Of a stretch of DNA of 64,000 nt, positions 41,312-50,608 are shown piece after piece. This stretch comes from Aedoeadaptatus coxii (lineage in GTDB: Bacteria > Bacillota > Clostridia > Tissierellales > Peptoniphilaceae): assembly GCF_903819215.1 (NCBI RefSeq), contig NZ_CAIJCT010000016.1; one strand, written 5' to 3'. A program made the translations under genes and the position numbers. Each line of letters opens with the position of its first letter. Positions within the stretch are counted from its first letter, which is position 1. The notes under the pieces were generated by a model, which was not told the DNA's origin, ran no database searches, and was given only the letters and a program-made list of their open reading frames with translations.

Positions 41312-41716
41312 TCACTCCGCTTGGCGAATGCAGTTTTTCGCCGCTTCTAAAAATCCGTAGCTGGCTTCTGTGGCGCCGGATACCGTGTCCACATCGGCGG
41401 ATTGTTTTTTTATCACGCGGTCTTCCAATGTTTCGAAGGCATCTTCCACGACGCCGACATTTTCCGAATGGTCTACGACGTGCACGCTGTCGATGTAGCC
41501 ATCGCGCACGCGCATTTCCACGCGAATCGCGCCTTGCATGCCGCGGCCTTCCGAGGCGTAGGTGCCGTCTTCCAGCAAACGCCGCCCCTCCGCCCGTTCT
41601 TCTACGGGTAATGTGTTCGTTTCGTCTTCAACCGGCTCTTCCGCACTATAACTTACAGAGGCTCCGCAACCAGTAAGCAATAGGCATGCCGATAAACTCA
41701 TGATGAGTTTTTTCAA
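41312..41716 (-). CDS. FMN-binding-domain lipoprotein
   Basis: A 134-residue lipoprotein: signal MKKLIMSLSACLLLTGC with lipobox, a short acidic linker, then an FMN-binding domain with DGTYASEGRGMQGAIRVEM, the GYIDSVHVVDHSE segment and the DTVSGATEAS motif, where the serine/threonine takes covalent FMN in RnfG/NqrC relatives. It may pass electrons outside the membrane. It is co-transcribed with proS from a good promoter. Confidence 0.88.
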   Translation of the reverse strand: MKKLIMSLSACLLLTGCGASVSYSAEEPVEDETNTLPVEERAEGRRLLEDGTYASEGRGMQGAIRVEMRVRDGYIDSVHVVDHSENVGVVEDAFETLEDRVIKKQSADVDTVSGATEASYGFLEAAKNCIRQAE

Positions 41717-41770
41717 TGGACTGACTCCTTTATAATCAATGAATGAATCAATAAATTTCTTTCTTATTAA

Positions 41771-41799
41771 ATTATAACGAATTTGAAAAGAGGCTTCAA
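41771..41799 (-). promoter_or_regulatory. Promoter of the FMN lipoprotein-proS transcript
   Basis: Minus-strand TTGAAG, 17 bp, TATAAT. The -35 overlaps the last codons of the upstream LacI-family gene. Confidence 0.7.
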
Positions 41800-42836
41800 T
41801 CGTCGGATTCGCCGCTTTTTTTCGTTAGGTCGACGACGCTTTGACGCTTAATGATTTCCACGGGAAGGAGAATCATTTCGTCGTCGCGATCGGCGTTTTT
41901 CTCATCTAAAATTTTGAAAAGTTTCCGAATGGCCACGGCGCCGATGTCGTAATAAGGCTCTTTGACTGTGGTCAGTTTCGGGCGGTAAATTTCAGAAAGG
42001 GTGGTGCCGCCGAAGCCCGCAAAGGAAATGTCCTCGGGAATGCGCACGCCCTTATCCCGCATAACGTTCATTAAGTGAATGGCCATTAAATCCTGGCTGC
42101 AGAAGAGAACGGAATATTTTCCGCTAAGTAAATCGTCTTCGTGTTCTTCAAAAACCTCGACGGCATCTTTTTCCGTCAAACCTTCGCAATATAAAATCGA
42201 CGGCTTGAGCCCGGCGGCGCGCATGGCGTCGCGATAACCGCGAATCTTGTATTTTTCGTTGGTGCGATCCATGTCTTTTCTCAACGCCACATAACCGATG
42301 GAGGTATGGCCTAGATTAATGAGGTAATCGGTCATATTAAAGCTTGCCGCTTTGTTGTTAGTGGTAACTGTCGGCGCTTCGTCGATATTATAGAAGCGAT
42401 TGATGACGACGCAGGGAATTTTAAATTCGTCTAATTTATAAAGTAGCTTTTGGTTTAAAATTTCCGAAATTATAATGATCCCTTCCACTTGCTTTTGGCT
42501 GAAGAGATTGGCGAATTTCAGTTCCACTTCGGGATCGCCGTAGGAAGAAGAAAGTAAGATATCGTAATTATACATTCTGCCGATTTCTTCAACGCCTCGA
42601 AGGACTTGGGATACGTATTGATTCCCTACGTCGGATACGATGACGCCGATAATATTACTTTTCTTCGTTACCAAACTTCTCGCCACTTCGTTGGGCTTGT
42701 AATCCAATACGCCGATAGCGTGGAGCACGCGGCGTCTCGCTTCGGGGCTAACCGGTTTTGAGTCGTTAATAACTCGGGAGACAGTGGAAATGGAAACATC
42801 CGCCATCTTCGCTACGTCTTTAATTGTCGATGCCAT
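41796..42836 (-). CDS. LacI/GalR-family transcriptional regulator (CcpA-like)
   Basis: Started at the ATG of MASTIKDVAKMADVS (346 residues); upstream in-frame sequence belongs to the lipid-kinase gene. The HTH DVAKMADVSISTVSRVIN and hinge helix EVARSLVTKKSN are canonical, followed by a periplasmic-binding-type effector domain. Length and the IKDVAK start fit CcpA, but LacI regulators of local sugar genes look the same, and no sugar genes are adjacent. It follows the kinase gene by 8 bp. Confidence 0.88.
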   Translation of the reverse strand: MASTIKDVAKMADVSISTVSRVINDSKPVSPEARRRVLHAIGVLDYKPNEVARSLVTKKSNIIGVIVSDVGNQYVSQVLRGVEEIGRMYNYDILLSSSYGDPEVELKFANLFSQKQVEGIIIISEILNQKLLYKLDEFKIPCVVINRFYNIDEAPTVTTNNKAASFNMTDYLINLGHTSIGYVALRKDMDRTNEKYKIRGYRDAMRAAGLKPSILYCEGLTEKDAVEVFEEHEDDLLSGKYSVLFCSQDLMAIHLMNVMRDKGVRIPEDISFAGFGGTTLSEIYRPKLTTVKEPYYDIGAVAIRKLFKILDEKNADRDDEMILLPVEIIKRQSVVDLTKKSGESDD

Positions 42837-42844
42837 AATTCCTC

Positions 42845-43732
42845 CTATTTCGTAATGATTTGAATGGCGCCGGGTACCACTTGAATGGTTTTCGGTAAAA
42901 GGGGACCTTTTTCGCCGTCGATGTCGATGTGCATTTCCTTGTCCGCATTGAGTGATACGCATTTTACTTTTCGATAGATAAAATGATCGTGATCGATATG
43001 TTTTCCGAGACCGATGGAGGTAAAAAGCTCCAGTAATTTCGAAAGGCTCATTTTTTCGATGACGATTAATTCCAGTTCTCCGTCTTCCACATCGGCTGTG
43101 GGGCTGATTTTTGAAAAGCCGCCGACACTGGATGAGTTGGAAACCATGGCGATGAGTGCCTGTGTTTCAAAGGTTTCCTCGTCGGTTTCCACCGTCAGTT
43201 TAAAGCTGTCTTTGGAAAGATCGGTTACGCGAAAAGCCCGTAGCCCTTCGGCGTAATACGCGAGCCTGCCCATGGTGGACTTGGCTTCTCCCGCCACATT
43301 GTAGCCGATTTCCGTAAAAAGACCGGCGGCGCATACATTGACAAAGGCGCGATCGCCGCAGAGGCCGATATCCACGCTGCGCCTTTTGCCGTAAAAGACC
43401 ATGGCGTAAAAATCGTAGGGATCTTTCGGAATGCCTAAGGATTCGGCAAAATCGTTTACCGTTCCCGCCGGGTAAATGGCGAGGGGCACTTTGCGTTTGG
43501 CGGCATACAGTCCGCTGACCACTTCGTTGACCGTGCCGTCGCCGCCCATGGAAATAATACAGTCTTCCCCGTCATCTTCCATGGCAAAGCGTTTGGCGTC
43601 GCCGCTTTTCTGCGTAAATTCCAAGATCACCGTCGCGCCTTTGGCCGCAAAGGGGACGATTAGTTTTTTTATAACTTCCATCGCCTCTTCTCTGCCGCTG
43701 GACGGATTGGCGATGATTTTAATACGCTTCAT
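42845..43732 (-). CDS. Diacylglycerol/lipid kinase family (DgkB/YegS)
   Basis: A 295-residue protein with NPSSGREE at the N-terminus, the nucleotide-binding GGDGTVNEVVSGL, YPAGTVNDFAESL and the C-terminal EDGELELIVIEK typical of DAGK catalytic lipid kinases. It phosphorylates diacylglycerol from lipoteichoic-acid turnover, or a related lipid. A promoter is just upstream. It is paired with the LacI regulator. Confidence 0.92.
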   Translation of the reverse strand: MKRIKIIANPSSGREEAMEVIKKLIVPFAAKGATVILEFTQKSGDAKRFAMEDDGEDCIISMGGDGTVNEVVSGLYAAKRKVPLAIYPAGTVNDFAESLGIPKDPYDFYAMVFYGKRRSVDIGLCGDRAFVNVCAAGLFTEIGYNVAGEAKSTMGRLAYYAEGLRAFRVTDLSKDSFKLTVETDEETFETQALIAMVSNSSSVGGFSKISPTADVEDGELELIVIEKMSLSKLLELFTSIGLGKHIDHDHFIYRKVKCVSLNADKEMHIDIDGEKGPLLPKTIQVVPGAIQIITK

Positions 43733-43753
43733 ACCACACCTCTATTCACTTCT

Positions 43754-43782
43754 ATTATACGCCATGGCGAACGATTCCACAA
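43754..43782 (-). promoter_or_regulatory. Promoter of the lipid kinase-LacI transcript
   Basis: Minus-strand TTGTGG, 17 bp, TATAAT, about 22 bases before the start codon. Confidence 0.6.
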
Positions 43783-43998
43783 AAGTTCTTTCCCGTTATT
43801 TTCATAAAATTTTCGGTGGAAAATAACTTGAAAAAATTCCCGGCAAGTCACGAATTCTTTTCCCGCAAAAAATATTGTCGCCATTTAGCCCGTTTTTTGT
43901 TCATGGCCTTTTCTTTAAAATGTGAAATCGGGAAAATATAAAAACTTTCCTCCCGATGATTTTAACGACTGTTTTTGGAAAGCGTTTGATTTTTTCCA
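43783..43998. other. Intergenic region without recognised genes
   Basis: About 215 A+T-rich bases between a promoter and a terminator. No ORF, repeat copy or clear regulatory palindrome is visible. Confidence 0.4.
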
Positions 43999-44025
43999 CA
44001 AAAAAAGAAACGGCGAACCGTTTCT
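43999..44025 (-). terminator. Terminator of the coiled-coil/YtxH transcript
   Basis: On the minus strand AGAAACGG pairs with CCGTTTCT around TTCG, followed by a run of seven T. Confidence 0.92.
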
Positions 44026-44038
44026 CTTTTACTTTCAA

Positions 44039-44533
44039 TTAGCGCGTCTTCATGACGTCGCGAATAGATTCCAATACTTCGCGCATAATGTAGAAGTAAT
44101 CCACTACATTGTTGGCGTTAAAGGAAATAGTCTTCGCCGTGTCGGTAATGGAATCCGACACTACATTGGCCGTGTTTTGAAGCTTCAAAGAGGTTTGATC
44201 CAATTTGCGCGCCACGGAATCTACCGTGCCGGTTACTTCGCCGACGGTCGAGGCGATTTTTTCAACCTCCGGTTTCACCACTTCCACCATTTCGGTGGCG
44301 TCGGTGGTAATGCGGGATGCATTGGTGGAGATAATAGTGGCATTATCTGTAATAGTGGGAAGCTTTTGGAAAGTGTCGTCGATGACGGCTTCGTGTGTTT
44401 CCAATTTGCTCTTCACTACTTTTAAGATAGCCGCTACATTTTTCAGCGCCATCGCCAAGTAGACGAGTGCGCCGATACCTGCAACATAAAGCAGTAGACG
44501 TAAGAGGTCATTTAAAGTAATTGTCGTATCCAT
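44039..44533 (-). CDS. Membrane-anchored coiled-coil protein (DUF948-like)
   Basis: A 164-residue protein with one N-terminal membrane helix (about 10-35) followed by a long heptad-patterned helix rich in T, V, D and N (for example EVEKIASTVGEVTGTVDSVARKL). The layout resembles DUF948 proteins of Firmicutes, which often neighbour YtxH genes, as here. Function is unknown; an envelope-stress or scaffold role is inference. Confidence 0.7.
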   Translation of the reverse strand: MDTTITLNDLLRLLLYVAGIGALVYLAMALKNVAAILKVVKSKLETHEAVIDDTFQKLPTITDNATIISTNASRITTDATEMVEVVKPEVEKIASTVGEVTGTVDSVARKLDQTSLKLQNTANVVSDSITDTAKTISFNANNVVDYFYIMREVLESIRDVMKTR

Positions 44534-44548
44534 GGTGACCTCCCGTTC

Positions 44549-45112
44549 CTATTTGTTGTCTTTGTCTTCCTTTACAACCTTTTCGCTTTTTTTGCCGGCT
44601 TCTTCGGCGGCTTTTGCGATTTTATCGGCACTTTTTTTAACTTGGTCTTTCGCTTCGTCTGCTTGAACCTTTACTTCATCGCCGACTTCTTTTGCAGCAT
44701 CGCCGATAGCGCCTGCTGTTTCCTTTACTTCCGATTTTACATAAGCACCTTCTTGGCGTACGATTTGGCCGATGGCTTTCGCCTTTGCTTTTGCAATTTC
44801 GGCGTCGTCGCGTACTTCGTCGGCTTTAATGGCGGCACGAAGTTTTAAATCGTCGTAAGTGTCTTGAACGGCTTGTTGCGCTTCATAAGCGCGAATGCTT
44901 AATTCGTCCGCTGTATCGAGGGCGAAATCTTTTGCATTTTCAGCGTAATCTCTCGAACGTTCTACAATATCTTCGCGGGTTTTTTTACCGCTTTGGGGAG
45001 CAAATAAAATACCGGCTACTGCACCAAGTGCTGCACCTAAAGCAAATTTACGTGCACGTTCTTCGCGCCAATATTGTTCTCTTTCACGCATTCCAAATAA
45101 ATCAAAAATCAT
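44549..45112 (-). CDS. YtxH-family stress protein
   Basis: A 187-residue protein. The YtxH signature is at about 25-50: a glycine/alanine membrane segment (ALGAALGAVAGILFAPQSG) followed by KKTREDI. The rest is a low-complexity, Ala/Lys/Glu-rich amphipathic helix of LEA character. It precedes the coiled-coil gene by 15 bp, and the two share a terminator. Confidence 0.85.
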   Translation of the reverse strand: MIFDLFGMREREQYWREERARKFALGAALGAVAGILFAPQSGKKTREDIVERSRDYAENAKDFALDTADELSIRAYEAQQAVQDTYDDLKLRAAIKADEVRDDAEIAKAKAKAIGQIVRQEGAYVKSEVKETAGAIGDAAKEVGDEVKVQADEAKDQVKKSADKIAKAAEEAGKKSEKVVKEDKDNK

Positions 45113-45228
45113 AATTAACCTCCTGTTTAGTGATTCCTATTGTTAATTGTACCCTACCGTGTTGAATTTATGCAACTTGGGTAACGATTTATAGAATAAA
45201 GTTACGTTTTTTAAAAAAGGAGATCCTT

Positions 45229-46026
45229 ATGCTCATAGATTCTCACACCCATTGCCGCTACTCTCCCGATTCCAAATCGGATCCCGAGGATAACATTCTG
45301 GCGGCGATCGACCGCAACATTCAGGTCTTGGCTTTTACCGATCACGTGGACCGCGTCGACAACGCGTTGGATTATGTCTTCGATTTCGACGCCTATATAA
45401 AGGAACTAAATGGTTTAAAGGAACGGTATAAAGACAAAATTGACATTTTAATCGGCTGCGAAATGGGTCTCAATCCCTCCATGAATCGCGTCATCGAACC
45501 TGCCATGGCCGACGATCGTTTCGATTTTTTTATCGGCTCCATGCATACATTAGATAATCAAGACGTCGCCTCCACCATTCGCCGTATGACGGGGGACTTT
45601 TTAGATTACTATCTTCATTATTATGAGGAAATGTTCAACGCCGTCGAATCCACCAAAGGCTTTCACGTGTTGGGCCACATGGATTACGTCGACCGCTACC
45701 TTACGGATAAATCCATGATCCCGAAATTTGTTCGTTATCGCGACATCGTCGCTGCCGTTTTGGAAAGCATCATTCAAAAAAACATCGTCGTGGAATATAA
45801 CACCGGCGGATTTTTCCGCGGCCTTCCCTACGGCAATCCGAAAGATGACATTTTAAAACTTTACAGAGATCTCGGCGGCGAGCGGATCTGCCTTTCATCG
45901 GACGCCCACTTCCCCGCCCACATCGGCCGCGGTTTTTCCGAAGCGCGGGAACATTTAAAAGCTCTCGGCTTTCAACATCTGACCTATTTTAAAAACAAGC
46001 AGCCTATAGAAGTTCCTTTAAAATAG
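45229..46026 (+). CDS. PHP-domain phosphatase, histidinol-phosphatase (HisJ/HisK) family
   Basis: A 265-residue PHP phosphatase with DSHTHCRYSPDS at the N-terminus, FTDHVDR, GCEMGLN, IGSMHTL, LGHMDYVDR and SSDAHFP near the C-terminus, matching HisJ-type histidinol phosphatases in length and motif order. No histidine biosynthesis genes are nearby, so another phosphate monoester may be its substrate. It stands alone with its own terminator. Confidence 0.88.
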   Translation: MLIDSHTHCRYSPDSKSDPEDNILAAIDRNIQVLAFTDHVDRVDNALDYVFDFDAYIKELNGLKERYKDKIDILIGCEMGLNPSMNRVIEPAMADDRFDFFIGSMHTLDNQDVASTIRRMTGDFLDYYLHYYEEMFNAVESTKGFHVLGHMDYVDRYLTDKSMIPKFVRYRDIVAAVLESIIQKNIVVEYNTGGFFRGLPYGNPKDDILKLYRDLGGERICLSSDAHFPAHIGRGFSEAREHLKALGFQHLTYFKNKQPIEVPLK

Positions 46027-46038
46027 GAACTTTTTTAT
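46010..46038 (+). terminator. Terminator after the PHP phosphatase
   Basis: AAGTTCCT pairs with AGGAACTT around TTAAAAT, followed by a T run. The left arm overlaps the last codons. Confidence 0.9.
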
Positions 46039-46129
46039 TTTCGAAAATATACAATCTACATCATTTTATCCTCTATGAATTTACCATCTTAAAGTGTATA
46101 CTGGAACCAGAAACGATTATATGAATTTA

Positions 46130-46148
46130 AAAACGGTATTGTCGTTTT
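46130..46148. promoter_or_regulatory. Possible operator upstream of the aconitase operon
   Basis: Inverted repeat AAAACG-N7-CGTTTT, lying between a TATACT -10-like box (near 46096) and the aconitase ATG at 46179. The regulator is unknown. Confidence 0.35.
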
Positions 46149-46178
46149 CGAAACTTCGATTTACATATAGGAGGTAGT

Positions 46179-48104
46179 ATGACATCCATTGCTTATCAAT
46201 TATTAAAAGAGCATTTACAGGAAGGGGAGCTTCGCCAAGGGGAAGAGATTAAAATTAAAATCGATCAAACCTTGACGCAAGATTCCACAGGCACCATGGT
46301 CTATCTTCAATTAGAGGCAATGGCGATCGATGATATTCGCACGGAGCTTTCCGTCGCCTATATCGATCACAATATGTTGCAAACGGGCTTTGAAAATCCG
46401 GATGATCATCAATTTATTCAATCCGCAGCTGAAAAATATGGTCTCGTATTTTCAAAACCCGGTGGCGGCATTTGCCACCAAGTCCATTTGGAACAATTTG
46501 CCCGCCCCGGCAAAACGCTGGTGGGAAGCGACTCCCACACGCCGACGGCAGGGGGCATCGGTTCCCTCGCCATCGGCGCCGGCGGTTTGGACGTGGCCGT
46601 GGCCATGGCCAGCGGCTTTTATTATTTAAAGGTTCCGAAGATTTTAAATATTAAGCTTTCCGGCAAACTCCGCCCCGGCGTCAACGCAAAGGACGTGATC
46701 CTCACCATTCTCGGCAAAAAAACCGTAAAGGGCGGCACGGGCTACATCGTGGAATATTCAGGGGAAGGCGTGAAAAATCTTTCCGTCACCGATCGTGCCA
46801 CGATTTGCAATATGGGCGCGGAACTGGGCGCCACTACATCTATTTTCCCGGCCGATGAGATCACCGAAGCTTTTATGCGTCGCCACGGACGAGGCGACGA
46901 TTTTAAACCGATTTGCGCCACGGAAGATGCGGTTTACGACGAAATCATGGAACTGGATCTGGGAAAAGTCGTTCCTTCTGTTGCAAAGCCCCATCTCCCC
47001 GATCAATACGAAGCCATCGATACTCTTGGCGAGGTCAAAGTGGATCAGGTGGCCATCGGCAGTTGCACCAATTCCTCTTACACCGACATGATGAAAGTGG
47101 CCCATATTTTAAAAGGGCGAAAAGTCCACGAAGATGTGAGCCTCGTTATTTCTCCGGGAAGCGCCACGATTTTACAAGCCCTTTCGGAAAACGGCGCGTT
47201 GGCGACGATGATTCAATCCGGCGCTCGGATTTTGGAAAGCGCCTGCGGCCCCTGTATCGGCATGGGTCAAGCTCCGAAGAGCGGCGCCACGAGCCTTCGC
47301 TCATTTAACCGCAATTTTAAAGGACGAAGCGGCACGAAAGATGCGAAAATTTATTTGGCGAGCCCGGAAACCTGCGCCGCATCGGCGATTAAAGGCTATA
47401 TCGCAAGCCCCGCCGATTTGGAAGGGCTGGATTACATCGAAGAACCGGAATCCTACGAACACGCCACCAATTATTTAATCTATCCCAAGGCGAAAAGCGA
47501 ACGGCCGAAAGAAACCGTTATGGGGCCGAACATTAAGCCCTTCCCCTTGGCAAAACCCATCGCGGATAAAATTGAAGGGGACGTGCTCTTAAAGGCAAAA
47601 GATAATGTCACTACCGACGACATTTGCCCTTCCACGGCGAAGCTTTTACCCTATCGCTCCAATGTTCCCAAGCTTTCCAACTACGCCTTTTCCACTCTCG
47701 TGGAGGATTTTAAAGAACGAGCCGAAACACACGACGGCGGCATCGTCGTCGGCGGCGAAAATTACGGACAGGGATCGAGCCGGGAACACGCCGCCCTCCT
47801 TCCCCTCTACCTCGGCGTAAAAGCGATTATCGCCAAAAGCTTTGCTCGCATTCACAGATCCAATCTTATTAATGCCGGCATCCTTCCCTTAGTCTTTAAA
47901 GATCCGGCAGATTACGAAAAGATCAGCGAATGGGATCATCTCGAACTGGATCACGTCAAAGCATCTCTCGAAAGCGGAAACTTTACCTTGATCACGCCGG
48001 CAGGAAATATTGAACTTCTCGGCGAGTTCAGCGAAAGAGAACGGGACATGCTCCTGGAAGGCGGCTACTTGAATTACACGAAAAATAGAAGGGAGAGCGT
48101 ATGA
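46179..48104 (+). CDS. acn: Aconitate hydratase
   Basis: A 641-residue aconitase of the shorter anaerobe type. The [4Fe-4S] ligands are the cysteines of IGSCTNSS and ACGPCIGMG. The swivel domain near 470-600 includes TTDDICPST and GGENYGQGSSREHAALLP. It isomerises citrate to isocitrate. It overlaps the next gene by 4 bp (ATGA), starting a three-gene operon for the oxidative branch of the TCA cycle. AGGAGG lies before the ATG. Confidence 0.96.
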   Translation: MTSIAYQLLKEHLQEGELRQGEEIKIKIDQTLTQDSTGTMVYLQLEAMAIDDIRTELSVAYIDHNMLQTGFENPDDHQFIQSAAEKYGLVFSKPGGGICHQVHLEQFARPGKTLVGSDSHTPTAGGIGSLAIGAGGLDVAVAMASGFYYLKVPKILNIKLSGKLRPGVNAKDVILTILGKKTVKGGTGYIVEYSGEGVKNLSVTDRATICNMGAELGATTSIFPADEITEAFMRRHGRGDDFKPICATEDAVYDEIMELDLGKVVPSVAKPHLPDQYEAIDTLGEVKVDQVAIGSCTNSSYTDMMKVAHILKGRKVHEDVSLVISPGSATILQALSENGALATMIQSGARILESACGPCIGMGQAPKSGATSLRSFNRNFKGRSGTKDAKIYLASPETCAASAIKGYIASPADLEGLDYIEEPESYEHATNYLIYPKAKSERPKETVMGPNIKPFPLAKPIADKIEGDVLLKAKDNVTTDDICPSTAKLLPYRSNVPKLSNYAFSTLVEDFKERAETHDGGIVVGGENYGQGSSREHAALLPLYLGVKAIIAKSFARIHRSNLINAGILPLVFKDPADYEKISEWDHLELDHVKASLESGNFTLITPAGNIELLGEFSERERDMLLEGGYLNYTKNRRESV

Positions 48105-49105
48105 AAACCGTAACCCTAATCCCGGGCGACGGCATCGGCCCGGAGATCGCAGAGGCGGTGAAAGAAATTTTATCCGCCGTCGACGCACCCATAGTATTTG
48201 AAGAGGTCAACGCCGGCAGCACGGTCTTTGAAAAGGAAGGCAGTTATTTGCCCGACGCCCTCTTCCGCTCCCTGAAAAAAAATAAACTGGCCTTAAAAGG
48301 CCCCATTACCACCCCCATCGGCCACGGCTTCCGCAGCGTCAATGTGGAGCTGCGCAAAAAATACGATCTCTACCAAAACATTCGCCCTATTTGCCCCGCC
48401 GCCAAACTTCCCATGAAATTTGACGACGTGGACATGGTGCTCTTTCGAGAAAATACGGAAGATCTTTACGCCGGCGTGGAAAAAATCATTTCCGACGACG
48501 AAGCCCACTCCATTAAAATCATTACGCGGGAAAAATCCGAACGCATTGTTCGCGCCGCTTTTGAATACGCCGCGGGCTTTCATCGCAGGTCCGTCACCGT
48601 GGTGACCAAAGCCAACATTATGAAGGCTACCGACGGCCTCTTTCTCGACGTAGCGCGGGAAGTGGCAAAAGATTACGACATTCCCATGAAGGAAATTCTC
48701 GTGGATAATATGGCCATGCAAATGGTCATGAACCCGGGGCAATTCGACGTGGTGGTGACGGAAAACCTCTACGGCGATATTCTTTCCGATTTAGGAGCCG
48801 GCTTAATCGGTGGGCTGGGCATGATTCCCGGCGTCAACAAAGGCCGGGACATGGCGATTTACGAATCGGTTCACGGATCCGCGCCAGACATTGCAGGCAA
48901 AGGCCTCGCCAATCCCACGGCCATGCTCCTCTCCGCCTGCCTCCTTCTCGATGACATCGGCGAGAGGGAAAAAGCCGATCACATTCGCCGCGCCGTCGAC
49001 GACGTGCTTTCCAATCCGGCGACGCGCACCCGAGATTTAGGCGGCAGCCTGTCGACAAAGGAATACACTCAAGCCTTATTAGAGAAAGTAGGTGGATCAT
49101 GCTAG
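48101..49105 (+). CDS. icd: Isocitrate dehydrogenase (NAD-type, short)
   Basis: A 334-residue beta-decarboxylating dehydrogenase. Visible are LIPGDGIGPEI, the substrate-binding FRENTEDLYAG (E-N-x-E-D rather than the leucine-pathway pattern), the catalytic lysine in TKANIMKATDG, and HGSAPDIAGKGLANPTAM. The length matches NAD-dependent homoisocitrate/isocitrate dehydrogenases. Position between aconitase and citrate synthase makes isocitrate the likely substrate, giving 2-oxoglutarate. Confidence 0.93.
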   Translation: MKTVTLIPGDGIGPEIAEAVKEILSAVDAPIVFEEVNAGSTVFEKEGSYLPDALFRSLKKNKLALKGPITTPIGHGFRSVNVELRKKYDLYQNIRPICPAAKLPMKFDDVDMVLFRENTEDLYAGVEKIISDDEAHSIKIITREKSERIVRAAFEYAAGFHRRSVTVVTKANIMKATDGLFLDVAREVAKDYDIPMKEILVDNMAMQMVMNPGQFDVVVTENLYGDILSDLGAGLIGGLGMIPGVNKGRDMAIYESVHGSAPDIAGKGLANPTAMLLSACLLLDDIGEREKADHIRRAVDDVLSNPATRTRDLGGSLSTKEYTQALLEKVGGSC

Positions 49106-50457
49106 ATATAAAAATGGATCATCGCTTAGATGATTACGCCCATAAAATCACTGAGCGAGATTATATCAATCGCGAGCTTTACCAAAAATACGACGTTAAA
49201 CACGGCCTTCGCTATCCCGACGGCACCGGCGTCCTCGTTGGCATTACCCGCATCGGCTTCGTCACCGGCTACGAAAAAAAAGACGGCAAAAAAATCCCCG
49301 AAGAAGGAGATTTGCTCTACCGCGGCTATTCCGTAAAAGATATGGTGAAAGATTTTAAAGAAAACGATCGTTTCGGCTACGAAGAAGTGGCCTTTACTCT
49401 ACTTTTCGGAAATCTGCCGACGAAAAAAGAAATCGCCGTGTTTAAAGAAATGTTAGGCGAAGAAAGAAGCCTTCCGAGAAATTATTTAGAAGACACGATT
49501 TTAAAAGTTCCCGGCCGCGACGTCATGAACAAAATGATGCGCTCCACCCTTTGCCTCTATTCTTTCGACGTGGATCCGGACAGTACCACCACCTCCAATG
49601 TTTTGCGTCAAAGCATGAGTTTACTCGCCAAGACGCCCCTCATTATGGCCTACAACTATCAGGCGAAAAAACACTACATCGACGGCGACAGCCTGGTCAT
49701 CCACTATCCCGACAAAAATATGTCCACGGCCGAATTAATTCTCCACTTAATTCGCAAAAATTCCGATTACACCAACGACGAAGCGAAAATGTTGGATTTA
49801 ATGCTCACCCTCCACGCAGAACACGGCGGCGGGAACAACTCCACCTTCGCTACCCACGTCGTCTCCTCGTCGGGAACGGATACATACAGTGCCATTACCA
49901 CCGCCCTCGGCAGTTTAAAAGGCCCGCGCCACGGGGGCGCCAGCTTAATGTGCTCCGCCATGCTCGACGACATCGCATCCAATGTGCGGGACATTCACAA
50001 CGAAGCGGATATCGAAGATTATTTGCGCCGTATTTTGGCCAAACAAGCTTTCGACAACAAAGGTTTAATTTACGGCTTAGGCCACGCAGTCTACACACTT
50101 TCCGATCCCCGTGCGGAACTTTTGAAGCAACAGGCAAAAGAACTGGCGGAACAAAAAGGCTATTCGGATCAATTCAACTTTGTTCGCCTCGTAGAATCCA
50201 TCGGCGGCCGCCTTTTACAGGAACGAAACGGCACCTCCTACCCCCTTCCCGCAAACATCGACCTTTACTCGGGGCTCGTTTACCAAATGCTCGGCATCCC
50301 GCGAGACCTTTACACGCCACTATTTGCTACGGCGCGTATGGCCGGCTGGTGTGCCCACCGCTTGGAACAAGTACAGGACACAAAAATCATCCGCCCGGCA
50401 TACGTCCACTTAAACTCCAGAAAAAAATACCTTTCCATGAACGATCGGAGCAATTAA
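49099..50457 (+). CDS. gltA: Citrate synthase
   Basis: A 452-residue citrate synthase of the clostridial length class, overlapping icd by 7 bp. Catalytic residues are seen in LHAEHGGGNNS (His), GLGHAVYTLSDPR (His) and NIDLYSGL (Asp). The N-terminal region is longer than in short bacterial forms. It condenses oxaloacetate and acetyl-CoA. As third gene of the operon it completes a route from acetyl-CoA plus oxaloacetate to 2-oxoglutarate, most likely for glutamate synthesis. Confidence 0.95.
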   Translation: MLDIKMDHRLDDYAHKITERDYINRELYQKYDVKHGLRYPDGTGVLVGITRIGFVTGYEKKDGKKIPEEGDLLYRGYSVKDMVKDFKENDRFGYEEVAFTLLFGNLPTKKEIAVFKEMLGEERSLPRNYLEDTILKVPGRDVMNKMMRSTLCLYSFDVDPDSTTTSNVLRQSMSLLAKTPLIMAYNYQAKKHYIDGDSLVIHYPDKNMSTAELILHLIRKNSDYTNDEAKMLDLMLTLHAEHGGGNNSTFATHVVSSSGTDTYSAITTALGSLKGPRHGGASLMCSAMLDDIASNVRDIHNEADIEDYLRRILAKQAFDNKGLIYGLGHAVYTLSDPRAELLKQQAKELAEQKGYSDQFNFVRLVESIGGRLLQERNGTSYPLPANIDLYSGLVYQMLGIPRDLYTPLFATARMAGWCAHRLEQVQDTKIIRPAYVHLNSRKKYLSMNDRSN

Positions 50458-50463
50458 TCATTT

Positions 50464-50489
50464 CCCCTCGCCTTTGCGAGGGGATTTTA
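50464..50489 (+). terminator. Terminator of the acn-icd-citrate synthase operon
   Basis: CCCCTCGC pairs with GCGAGGGG around CTTT, followed by ATTTTATT. Confidence 0.9.
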
Positions 50490-50608
50490 TTGTCCTCTTT
50501 TAAAATCAACTATTTATATGAATGGATAACAATACTATAGACAAGTTGTGCTCGCAGGAATACAATAAGCTTGATAAATAATATCAAATAATTTTAAAGG
50601 AGGCTCCC

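Noticed and set aside
43960..43990. A cre-like (CcpA) site, TGGAAAGCGTTTGA
   Set aside because: The central CG is out of register with the consensus and it lies at the 3' end of a transcription unit.
49551..50540. A 329-codon plus-strand open frame overlapping citrate synthase
   Set aside because: It is a shifted frame of a clear citrate synthase gene; the product is Arg/His-rich with no domain pattern. It stays open because of codon bias.
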